A stretch of DNA of 12,357 nt from HK-STAS-PATE-2 sp035906575. GTDB taxonomy: Bacteria > Patescibacteriota > Patescibacteriia > 2-12-FULL-60-25. Shown here piece after piece: positions 1 through 7,389 of this stretch; position 1 is the first letter of the stretch, and each line of letters begins with the position of its first letter. The stretch covers positions 1 to 12,357 of the forward strand of contig JAMIEW010000064.1 in assembly GCA_035906575.1 (NCBI GenBank), given 5' to 3'. A program made the translations under genes and the position numbers. The notes beneath the pieces are model-generated. The model made no database searches. It was not told the DNA's origin and saw nothing but the letters and a program-made list of their open reading frames with translations.

Positions 1-1
1 T

Positions 2-73
2 TCAGTGCTCTCTTATCGAGCATTAGGCCGATTACGTGATCGTTATCTCACACGATATGCAACAACATCCTAA
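2..73 (+). CDS. C-terminal end of a probable sigma-70/ECF-type RNA polymerase sigma factor (partial)
   Basis: The frame open from the left edge to the TAA at 71-73 encodes SVLSYRALGRLRDRYLTRYATTS. The spacing of V, R-A-L and R-L-R resembles the recognition helix and following helix at the end of sigma region 4.2, where the usual pattern is V-x-x-R-x-x-R-A-L-x-x-L-R. The other two forward frames close after 7 and 12 codons with nothing recognisable. The stop lies inside the next gene, overlapping its ATG at 57 by 17 bases. That arrangement is typical of translational coupling, and in sigma/anti-sigma pairs the anti-sigma gene is commonly the second one. Only 23 residues are visible, so the call depends on a short motif. 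It could be the end of another helix-turn-helix protein. Confidence 0.5.
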   Translation, partial: SVLSYRALGRLRDRYLTRYATTS

Positions 74-3000
74 CGACAACAATGACATCCTTCCTCCAGC
101 ATTGGAGAAGGTATCGCAAGAGCTCAAGCGAGCGTCATCTGAACGCTCGGATGTGCTTGCCTCAGATCTAAAAGCCCGCCAACGGGCCATGCTTATCGAG
201 CATGCTGAACGCACCCTTATGACTTCTGAAAAGAAGGTTGAAGCGCCTAAAGCGACTTCGACCAAATCACGTGCCCCGTTTTTTGCCTTTGGCGGTTTTG
301 CGCTTGCCGGCGCCCTTGCTGTCTTTGCGCTTTTTATTACGACCAAAAACATGCCACAAGGCGACAATGCCTTGCGTGCATTACGTATCCCAGCGGCACA
401 TGCCCAAGATGCCTTCTCCGTCTTTGCTGAAAACAAAGATACTCAAGGCGTTGAGACAGACTCGGCCTTCAAGATTGAGTCCAAAGTTGCCGTGCAAGAA
501 CGTGATTTGCAGGACGCTTTACGCATCGTCCCTCCGATTCAGTATGAGCTGCAAAAAACCAGCGATACTGAATATCGCATCATGCCAAAAGAAGAGTTGG
601 CTGAAGGTACGGTTTATAAAGTAAGCATCACGACCATTGTCGACGAAGCATCTCCTACCGCTCGTGAATTTTCATGGGCCATGCAGACAAAAGAGACCTT
701 CCGTCTCGTATCCTCCATCCCTGCAACGGGTTCGGGTGGTGTGCCGGTGAATACGGGTATCGAATTCAAGCTCTCTCAAAGCGGATTCGTCGCTCCAACC
801 GGTTCACAATTCACGATCAGCCCTGCGGTTGATGGACGTTTTGAAATCCGTGGCCGCACCTTGGCCTTTGTCCCAACAAAACCCCTTCAACTTGGTGCAC
901 TCTATGAAGTGAAGCTTGATAAGTCTTTCGCTCCTGTTGGTGTTGAAGAAGGATTGCCATCCGACGTCATCATTCGTTTTGAAACGGATGCGAATAAGCC
1001 AGGCGAATATAAGCCAGAGGTCCGTTTGAATGTCCCTCCAACCGTATACATCCCTTCAGGCAAGCCAATGGTTATTGATCTTGGCTATCGCGAAGAGTCA
1101 CTTAATACGGTGACGGTAACGGGTTATTCAGTCACGACCGATGTCGCTCGCCAAGTCATGGAGCAGCGTCTCGCCGTGCCAGGCTATGCCGTGTATGCGC
1201 AGACAAAAAATGATGTCTATGAGAACGCCGCAAAAACATTGACATTCAATCTTGAGGCAACCATCACGAATGGCAAAAATAATAGCCCAGAACTTGCGTT
1301 GCCGGTTGCAGAAAAAGGTATTTACTTGGTGAAATTTGAACCTAAAGACGTACCAAATGCCCTCACCTCATGGTCGCTCGTTCAGGTGACTGATACGGCG
1401 GCTTATAGCGTTGTTGATCGCGACGGTATCTATGTCTGGGCGGTTAATGCATCCACAAATAAACCATTGTCGAATCTCGTGATTCAAAAAGGCAATGAGC
1501 GTCTCTCAACCGATGCGACCGGTGTTGCGCGTTTATCGACGCCATCATCGTTCTCTTCGACGTCGAGTGATATGGGTGAATCAAGACCTTTTGTCTTATT
1601 GACCTTAGGCGAAGGTAAAGAGGCTTCGGTGCTCGCTGTTCAGCAGAGTTACTACACCTATCTCAACTTCATTCGCCCGGGTTACCCAACGACCGTACAT
1701 AATCGCACCATGGGCTTCATTCGTGCTGAGCGTAGCCTCTACCGTACCAATGACAGCATGACCGTCTTTGGCTTGGCTCGCGATCGTGATGCAAAATCCG
1801 GTTTGAATGAGGTCAGTCTGCGTATCACGAAAGGTGCTCAATTATTCGACTTGCGTACGGGTGCATTAAAAATCTATCAAGAAGTAAAAGCGACCCCTGA
1901 TTCAACCGGTAGATTTACTGCTGAATTGAAGTGGAATGATCTTGCTCCTGGTTACTACAGTCTAGAGACAGTACGTGATGGGGCTGAAGTTATTGCATCC
2001 CAGGGTTTTGAAGTGCGCGAATATATCAAGCCAACCTATTCGATTGAAGTCATGCCAGAGCGTGACAGTTATTTCATGGGTGAAACGGTCGTTGCACCAG
2101 TTCGCGTGAGATTCTTTGACGGCACGCCGATGGCAAATGCTTCGTTTAATGTGGACGTAGAATCGAATAGTTTGTCGTATCACGGCCAAATTAGAACAGA
2201 TATCAACGGTAATGCAACGATCCGCATGGATACGGCCAAGACTCCTTGTGAGGCACTTGCGTCACGCATGAACCAATACTGCTACCAAACCGACACGCCA
2301 ACCGTCTTTATTCGTCCGACGGTAGGCGAAGAGGCAGAACAAGAGACCTACTTCAACGTCAATCTTTATCGCTCTCGTATCGGTATCGATATGGACATCA
2401 AGGCAAGTAATGGCACCGAAAATCGCTCAGCGAGCGGTACCATTACCCTTTGGAACCAAGACTTGATGGCTGCCGACCTCGGTCGCGGTAACCGCGTCTC
2501 ACAGGTCGTTAAAGTCACCACATATCCAAAGTACTGGGTAAAACGTGAGACCGGGTTCTACTATAACTCGATCACTAAATTGAACGAGCCTACCTATACC
2601 TACGACGAGATGAGCGACGAGCCGATTGTCCAAGAAGTCCGCACGGACGCTTCGGGTACGGCGAACATTCGCTTCGACATGAAAGAAGACCGACAATACT
2701 TTGTGTATGCTGAAGTAGCAGACGCTCAGGGTCAGGTCGCGCGTATTGATCGCTATGTCTCGTATTATTATGGCTACGCGAACAACGATCGCACCTCAGA
2801 AGCATATCCAGAATTGCGTTTGTCATCGCCAAAACGCCAGTACATGTTGAATGGCACCATGCAGGATGCTGGCTATGAGGCAAATGAAGAAATCACTGCA
2901 ACCTACATGCTCGGTGAGAGCGTCCTCGATACCAGCAAAACGCCAGGCATCTTTTATGTGCTCGCGAGCCGCGGTATTATTAAGGCAACGGCCCAATCAG

Positions 3001-5297
3001 CCGCTGAATTGAAATTCAGATTCGAAGATCGTTTGATGCCAAATGCCCAGATCATCGCCGTCACCTATCGCAATGGCCTGTTTGAGACCGTTCGCGGTGC
3101 CGTGACCTTTGCATCGATCAATAACGAACTCGAATTCGATATTAAAGCGCAGAACGAATCCTACGCTCCAGGCGCAACCGTTGGTGTTGAAGTAACAGCA
3201 AAGCGTAAAACAACGGGTGAGCCTGTTGGGGATGTCCTGATGAGCTACGCTGCCGTTGATCGCGCCTTGCTTGCTCTTGGTGGAGGTTCATTTATCAATC
3301 CGCTTCAGCAAATGTATGGATGGGTCCCGGATGAAATCTTGGTTGAGGCGATGACGCACTCATCAAATTTTGGCGGCCCAGGTGGCGCTGAGATGGGCGG
3401 CGGCGGCTCAATGCTCGCCAAGTCTGATATCCGCACTAATCTTAAGGATGTCGCTATCGCCGGTACCGTCCGCACAGACGGTAATGGCAAAGCGCTCATC
3501 ACCTTTACGGCTCCTGATAATCTCACCACATGGCAAGTTGATGTCGCAGGCGTGAGTGATCGTCTTGATGGTGGTTTAAGCTCAGGTGAAGTCCGTGTCA
3601 CAAAACCTATTTTTGTGGATGTCGTGATGCCATCAACCGTTCTCTTGTCTGATAAGCCGACGATGAAACTCCGCGCCTTTGGCACGGGTCTCGCTGAAGG
3701 CGATGAGGTGACCTTCGAAATCGATGCGCCATCCCTCAATATCAATAAGCAACAGTTCAAGGCAAAAGCCGGCCAGCCAATGACCTTTGCGATCGAGAAT
3801 AATACGATCGGTACGCATAAGTTCACCATTGGCGTGATCACGGCCAAAGGCTCGGATGGTATTCAGCGCACGCTCAATATCGTCGAATCACATGCTCGCC
3901 GTCTTGAATTACAAAACGTCGAAGCAGCGCCTGGTAAAAGTCTTCCTGAAGCAGACGCGCCAGAAACGGTCGTCACCTTTGTTGCAGGTGGACGTGGTTC
4001 GTATCTCAGCCAAGTCTATGAACTTGCTTGGGGAGATTATCCTCGCGCAGACGCGGTGATCGCGCAGCGTTTGGCCAACCGTTGGCTCAAAGACTACTTT
4101 GGCCGTAACGAAGTATTGGCAGATGACGCCGCGCTTCAAGCTGCGTTTACCGACTATATCGACTATTCAGGGGCTATTCGTCTTAAGCAATATGGCTCAG
4201 CCGATATTGAATTGACGAGCGAAATTGCGGCAACCGCTCCAGAATTGCTCGATAGCAAATCCATGGCGCATGCGCTTTGGACAACGCTCGACAATAAAGC
4301 GTCTTCACGTGTCGTACAGGTAAGTGCTCTCGCGGGTTTGGCAGCGCTCGGTGAACCTGTTCTCAACGAACTCGACCGCATGGCGGTCGTTACCGACCTA
4401 ACGGTTCAAGAACGTCTCGTTCTTGCTCGTGGCATGGAGGCTGCTGGCAACCGCGAGTCTGCTCGTGTCTTGCTTGAACAGATTCTTGGTACGGCAACCG
4501 TCAACGATCAACTCATGTCGATCGAAGTCTCAAAAGAGAAGCGCGAGAATATTGAAGCAACGGCAGATGCTGCGGCATTGGCCATGCGCTTAGCGGATAC
4601 GCGTGCAGAAAAATTGATGAACTACGTCAAAACGAATTGGTCAGATGATGCATTTCCAGTTCTTGCAAAAGCACGCTTCGTAAAAGCGGGTTTAGCAACG
4701 GCGGTCGATCGCGATATTCGTCTCATGTACAGCTTTGGTACTGATCAACACGAACTTGTCTTTAACGAAACACGTTCAGCGCACGAACTTGTCTTCACTC
4801 GCGAAGAATTGAAAAACTTCCGCGTGACGTCGGTGAATGGTCCGGTGGATATGTCATATGTGCGCCTTGTGCCAGGTCGCGCGGCTTCAACCCCGGGCCT
4901 CTCGATTAAGCGTAGCTACGCCATCGCGGACAATGCTCAAACAACAACCCCGTGGAAAGAAGGCGATCGTATCAAGATCACCCTCGAAGCAAGTTGGGAC
5001 GCAAATGCGCAAGACGGTTGCTATACCGTTCGCGACTACCTCCCAGCGAATATGCGTGCGATCTTCAGCTGGGGTTACGATGGCCCGGATAATTATCCAG
5101 GCATGTCATATCTCGCTAAAGGCACCGCAACGAATGCAGACTTCATTGTCTGTAAAGATACGAAACCTGTCAAAATCGAATACACCGCTCGTATTATCGG
5201 TCGAGGCAGCTATGTTGCTGAAGCGCCAATGATGCAGCATCTCGATGCACCGTCCATCTCAACCATGGGCACCAATGAACTCATTAGCGTTCAATAA
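57..5297 (+). CDS. Membrane-anchored bacterial alpha-2-macroglobulin-like protein without thioester motif
   Basis: About 1746 residues. Numbering below runs from the alternative GTG at 36; subtract 7 for the ATG at 57. Residues 1-80 are charged and helix-prone, 81-102 form one membrane helix, and the rest should lie outside. Residues about 130-220 and 225-318 look like two Ig-like (Big_5) domains. Macroglobulin domains follow, with ERSLYRTNDSMTVFG (MG2-like) and VREYIKPTYSIEV (MG3-like). A glycine-rich loop (about 3370-3408) precedes the A2M domain with GTVRTDGNGKALITF and APDNLTTWQVD. A helical thioester-type domain and a C-terminal domain with YTVRDYLPANM complete the usual bacterial order. 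Where the family has YPYGCVEQ, this protein has YPRADAVI, so the Cys-Gln thioester is absent. Bacterial A2M proteins are thought to trap proteases near the envelope. The start at 57 is an ATG without a Shine-Dalgarno, consistent with coupling to the overlapping upstream gene; GTG 36 has an AGG 8 bases upstream. Confidence 0.9.
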   Translation: MQQHPNDNNDILPPALEKVSQELKRASSERSDVLASDLKARQRAMLIEHAERTLMTSEKKVEAPKATSTKSRAPFFAFGGFALAGALAVFALFITTKNMPQGDNALRALRIPAAHAQDAFSVFAENKDTQGVETDSAFKIESKVAVQERDLQDALRIVPPIQYELQKTSDTEYRIMPKEELAEGTVYKVSITTIVDEASPTAREFSWAMQTKETFRLVSSIPATGSGGVPVNTGIEFKLSQSGFVAPTGSQFTISPAVDGRFEIRGRTLAFVPTKPLQLGALYEVKLDKSFAPVGVEEGLPSDVIIRFETDANKPGEYKPEVRLNVPPTVYIPSGKPMVIDLGYREESLNTVTVTGYSVTTDVARQVMEQRLAVPGYAVYAQTKNDVYENAAKTLTFNLEATITNGKNNSPELALPVAEKGIYLVKFEPKDVPNALTSWSLVQVTDTAAYSVVDRDGIYVWAVNASTNKPLSNLVIQKGNERLSTDATGVARLSTPSSFSSTSSDMGESRPFVLLTLGEGKEASVLAVQQSYYTYLNFIRPGYPTTVHNRTMGFIRAERSLYRTNDSMTVFGLARDRDAKSGLNEVSLRITKGAQLFDLRTGALKIYQEVKATPDSTGRFTAELKWNDLAPGYYSLETVRDGAEVIASQGFEVREYIKPTYSIEVMPERDSYFMGETVVAPVRVRFFDGTPMANASFNVDVESNSLSYHGQIRTDINGNATIRMDTAKTPCEALASRMNQYCYQTDTPTVFIRPTVGEEAEQETYFNVNLYRSRIGIDMDIKASNGTENRSASGTITLWNQDLMAADLGRGNRVSQVVKVTTYPKYWVKRETGFYYNSITKLNEPTYTYDEMSDEPIVQEVRTDASGTANIRFDMKEDRQYFVYAEVADAQGQVARIDRYVSYYYGYANNDRTSEAYPELRLSSPKRQYMLNGTMQDAGYEANEEITATYMLGESVLDTSKTPGIFYVLASRGIIKATAQSAAELKFRFEDRLMPNAQIIAVTYRNGLFETVRGAVTFASINNELEFDIKAQNESYAPGATVGVEVTAKRKTTGEPVGDVLMSYAAVDRALLALGGGSFINPLQQMYGWVPDEILVEAMTHSSNFGGPGGAEMGGGGSMLAKSDIRTNLKDVAIAGTVRTDGNGKALITFTAPDNLTTWQVDVAGVSDRLDGGLSSGEVRVTKPIFVDVVMPSTVLLSDKPTMKLRAFGTGLAEGDEVTFEIDAPSLNINKQQFKAKAGQPMTFAIENNTIGTHKFTIGVITAKGSDGIQRTLNIVESHARRLELQNVEAAPGKSLPEADAPETVVTFVAGGRGSYLSQVYELAWGDYPRADAVIAQRLANRWLKDYFGRNEVLADDAALQAAFTDYIDYSGAIRLKQYGSADIELTSEIAATAPELLDSKSMAHALWTTLDNKASSRVVQVSALAGLAALGEPVLNELDRMAVVTDLTVQERLVLARGMEAAGNRESARVLLEQILGTATVNDQLMSIEVSKEKRENIEATADAAALAMRLADTRAEKLMNYVKTNWSDDAFPVLAKARFVKAGLATAVDRDIRLMYSFGTDQHELVFNETRSAHELVFTREELKNFRVTSVNGPVDMSYVRLVPGRAASTPGLSIKRSYAIADNAQTTTPWKEGDRIKITLEASWDANAQDGCYTVRDYLPANMRAIFSWGYDGPDNYPGMSYLAKGTATNADFIVCKDTKPVKIEYTARIIGRGSYVAEAPMMQHLDAPSISTMGTNELISVQ

Positions 5298-5299
5298 CC

Positions 5300-6229
5300 A
5301 TGAACACCACGCAAAAAATTCGCGTGGGCACACTCGCCGCGGCCCTAGTGGTCGCGGCGTTTGTGTTTAGCCCGCGTTCGAAACAGCCTGTAACGAATAA
5401 TTCTCCTGTCGTGTCATTGCCGTATATTTTTGAATCCATTAATAACACGACAACTGGGACAATTATTCTGACCGAGCCCTTCGTCGGTGCGTCTACAGTC
5501 AAACGTGCTTTTGCGAGCGCTTCGACACCGATCGGGTGTCCCTCTTATCGCGCAGGGATAGTCAATCATCATGCGCTGGCTGCTGACCTGTTAGCACAGT
5601 CTGCAAGAACGCTTAAAGCGTGTCGCCCTGATATTGAGACTCTGGTCATCATTGCGCCGGATCATTTTTATCGTGGCGCACAAGCTCTTAGTACTGCTGC
5701 TCCACGCTATCGCACAGACACGGCACTCGTCGAAACTGACCAAATATTGCAATCAGATTTTTTAGCTACCGTACCAAATGTCGGTTGGCAAGAAGATGTC
5801 TTCGCAAAAGAGCATGGTATCGCTGCGCTCGTGCCATTTTATACGCACGAGTTTCCTGACATGGCGATTGTGCCTATCACGGTTAAAGGACGCGTGAATG
5901 AATCCGAAGCGCAGGCGTTAACAGAGTGGCTGCAAAAAACGCTTAAGCGTCCAAAGACCTTTGTGCTTGTCTCGGCGGATATGTCGCATTACCTGTCCAA
6001 AGAAGAAGCGCTCGCCAATGACGAAATCACGCTGCGTGCACTCGCTGATGGTGACGCGGAGTTTTTCGCCTCAGCGTCAGATGACTTTATTGATAGCGGT
6101 GTACAAGTCTCGATCATGTTAAAGGCATTAGAAAAAACACGTTGGCAACTCTTAGGACAAAAAATCTCAACCGATTATACAAAAGATCGTGATAATACAA
6201 CGACCTACATTGTCGGATTTTGGGAATAA
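5300..6229 (+). CDS. MEMO / AmmeMemoRadiSam system protein B family, N-terminally membrane-anchored
   Basis: 309 residues. Residues about 9-24 form a hydrophobic helix after a short basic start, with no lipobox cysteine, so the protein is probably anchored with its domain outside. From residue 85 the MEMO fold is recognisable: GIVNHH (H90/H91, matching the family's PHxG/PHH histidine), APDH (D121, H122), KEHGIAALVPF (E171, H172) and SADMSHY (H230). These correspond to the metal-site histidines of MEMO1 and LigB-type dioxygenases. The cysteine that ligands metal in human MEMO1 appears to be Ser266 here (DSGVQVS). The ATG is 2 bases after the upstream TAA, with no Shine-Dalgarno, so it is probably translated by coupling with the macroglobulin gene. 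A strong terminator follows directly. Bacterial MEMO proteins often sit beside AMMECR1 and a radical-SAM gene; neither is in the window. The biochemical role is not known. Confidence 0.85.
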   Translation: MNTTQKIRVGTLAAALVVAAFVFSPRSKQPVTNNSPVVSLPYIFESINNTTTGTIILTEPFVGASTVKRAFASASTPIGCPSYRAGIVNHHALAADLLAQSARTLKACRPDIETLVIIAPDHFYRGAQALSTAAPRYRTDTALVETDQILQSDFLATVPNVGWQEDVFAKEHGIAALVPFYTHEFPDMAIVPITVKGRVNESEAQALTEWLQKTLKRPKTFVLVSADMSHYLSKEEALANDEITLRALADGDAEFFASASDDFIDSGVQVSIMLKALEKTRWQLLGQKISTDYTKDRDNTTTYIVGFWE

Positions 6230-6233
6230 AATT

Positions 6234-6268
6234 CGCCCGCTTCAGAAATCCTGAAGCGGGCGTTTTTT
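6234..6268 (+). terminator. Rho-independent terminator after the MEMO gene, probably bidirectional
   Basis: A perfect 12-bp stem (CGCCCGCTTCAG, 6234-6245, with its complement at 6251-6262) closes a 5-base loop. T6263-T6268 follow it on the plus strand. It starts 4 bases past the MEMO stop codon. On the minus strand the same hairpin is followed by AATTTTATT, so it can also end the convergent gene whose stop is at 6294. Confidence 0.93.
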
Positions 6269-6293
6269 GTCCCAGTGGGGACGAGTCGTGAGC

Positions 6294-7265
6294 TTATGCT
6301 TGTGGCAGATACACGAACTTGACTTTTACATTGTCGAGTTCGTTTATTAGCGAAGGAGCGATCTCGAGGCGCTTGATTTTGAACTGAAAACGATGATGTG
6401 TTTGTGACCGTTGAAACCTGGCGATAACAGGGTCATCCGTGATGCCGACAACCGATATCTGACCCGTTGTAGAGGTGTTTTTGCGCCACTTATGAATCTG
6501 AGCGAGAAAATTATCCCAAGACTCAGACTCTTCGAGCAACCGAACCTGCATCGCGACGGGTAGATTCGCGTATTTTTGCGTGAGGGTATGGTAGACCGAA
6601 TAGCCGATACCAAGCTTCACATGCTCGGTGTCTTTGTACAGCGAATCGCTTTCACGAATTTCAGTACAGACCATCTCTGCAAAGATCCAGAGCGGAAAAG
6701 GCTGACACGGCAATTTGCAATCATGGCGCAGAAACGCGAGCACCTCAGGTGTCGGATACGCGATCTCGAGATCGAATGGAAGCGCGGCTTGCATTCGTGC
6801 AGAGAGGGCCGTTATTTCAGCTTCTGATTGGGGTCCGTTCAGGGACTCTGCCTTGTAGGTGGTGATATTCGCATCATACCCAGGGACAGTCTCGTCTGCC
6901 TTCAATGGCACAAGTCGTAACACGAGATCTAGTTTTGGCACAAAAGCATGAATCGCATCCTCACGTGTCGCATGCGAAGTTCTTTTGCCCTGGATGATGA
7001 GCATCGTTGGTGTTTGAAAGACTTGATTGGCGCGCAAAAAGTTATTCGCCGTCCGTACCATGCGCGATGAAAGATCGTTTTTGATCTCAGCCAAGCCTCG
7101 TTCGATTGCCATATTCAAAAGGCTATCGGGGCTGAGGTTGAACGGGCCATCATTTCGGTACGGATAAAGCGCTCGAAGCTTTTTGCTAGCATCGGCAAGC
7201 TCGATAAGTCGATCGTGATATTGTGACGCGATACTCTGATCAAGTTTCTGTTGCATCTCACTCAT
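6294..7265 (-). CDS. Hypothetical protein, 323 residues, soluble
   Basis: I do not recognise this protein. It has no signal peptide or membrane helix, begins with a helical stretch (residues 1-35) and is mixed alpha/beta after that. Its only cysteines are C183, C187 and C200 in HDCKLPCQPFPLWIF...C, a C-x3-C-x12-C pattern that is not a standard zinc site. The segment QTPTMLIIQGKRTSHATREDA (residues 84-104) has a beta strand followed by KR and S/T residues, but no clear nucleotide-binding motif. The start at 7265 is supported by AAGGA (complement at 7273-7277), 7 bases upstream. Base composition resembles the left block. It is bounded by the dapD terminator upstream and the shared hairpin at 6234-6262 downstream, so it is probably a single-gene transcript. 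The open frame, good ribosome site and bounding signals support a real gene. Confidence 0.8.
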   Translation of the reverse strand: MSEMQQKLDQSIASQYHDRLIELADASKKLRALYPYRNDGPFNLSPDSLLNMAIERGLAEIKNDLSSRMVRTANNFLRANQVFQTPTMLIIQGKRTSHATREDAIHAFVPKLDLVLRLVPLKADETVPGYDANITTYKAESLNGPQSEAEITALSARMQAALPFDLEIAYPTPEVLAFLRHDCKLPCQPFPLWIFAEMVCTEIRESDSLYKDTEHVKLGIGYSVYHTLTQKYANLPVAMQVRLLEESESWDNFLAQIHKWRKNTSTTGQISVVGITDDPVIARFQRSQTHHRFQFKIKRLEIAPSLINELDNVKVKFVYLPQA

Positions 7266-7299
7266 GACGGTATCCTTGTTTTAGGTGCAAGACACGGTA

Positions 7300-7328
7300 G
7301 ACGTAACATTAAAATAATCATTTGTCAA
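7300..7328 (-). promoter_or_regulatory. Candidate promoter of the 323-residue hypothetical gene
   Basis: On the minus strand a perfect -35 TTGACA (complement at 7323-7328) is followed 17 bases later by TACGTC (7300-7305), preceded by TGT in the extended -10 position. The -35 is consensus but the -10 matches poorly. The -35 begins 2 bases beyond the T-run of the dapD terminator, and the leader would be about 25-30 bases, including the AAGGA ribosome site. Confidence 0.4.
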
Positions 7329-7330
7329 TG

Positions 7331-7358
7331 AAAACACCCCAATCTTGTCTTGGGGTGT
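7331..7358 (-). terminator. Rho-independent terminator of dapD
   Basis: A perfect 9-bp stem (ACACCCCAA, 7334-7342, with TTGGGGTGT, 7350-7358) has a 7-base loop. Read on the minus strand it is followed by TTTTC, and it lies about 30 bases past the dapD stop codon. Confidence 0.85.
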
Positions 7359-7389
7359 CTGTGTTTCGCTCAGAGAGAGTGAAGATCTT

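Noticed and set aside
4749..4795. 14-base direct repeat CACGAACTTGTCTT, 33 bases apart and in frame (HELVF twice)
   Set aside because: Similarity stops after about six codons. It looks like two adjacent beta strands with the same local sequence rather than a repeat element.
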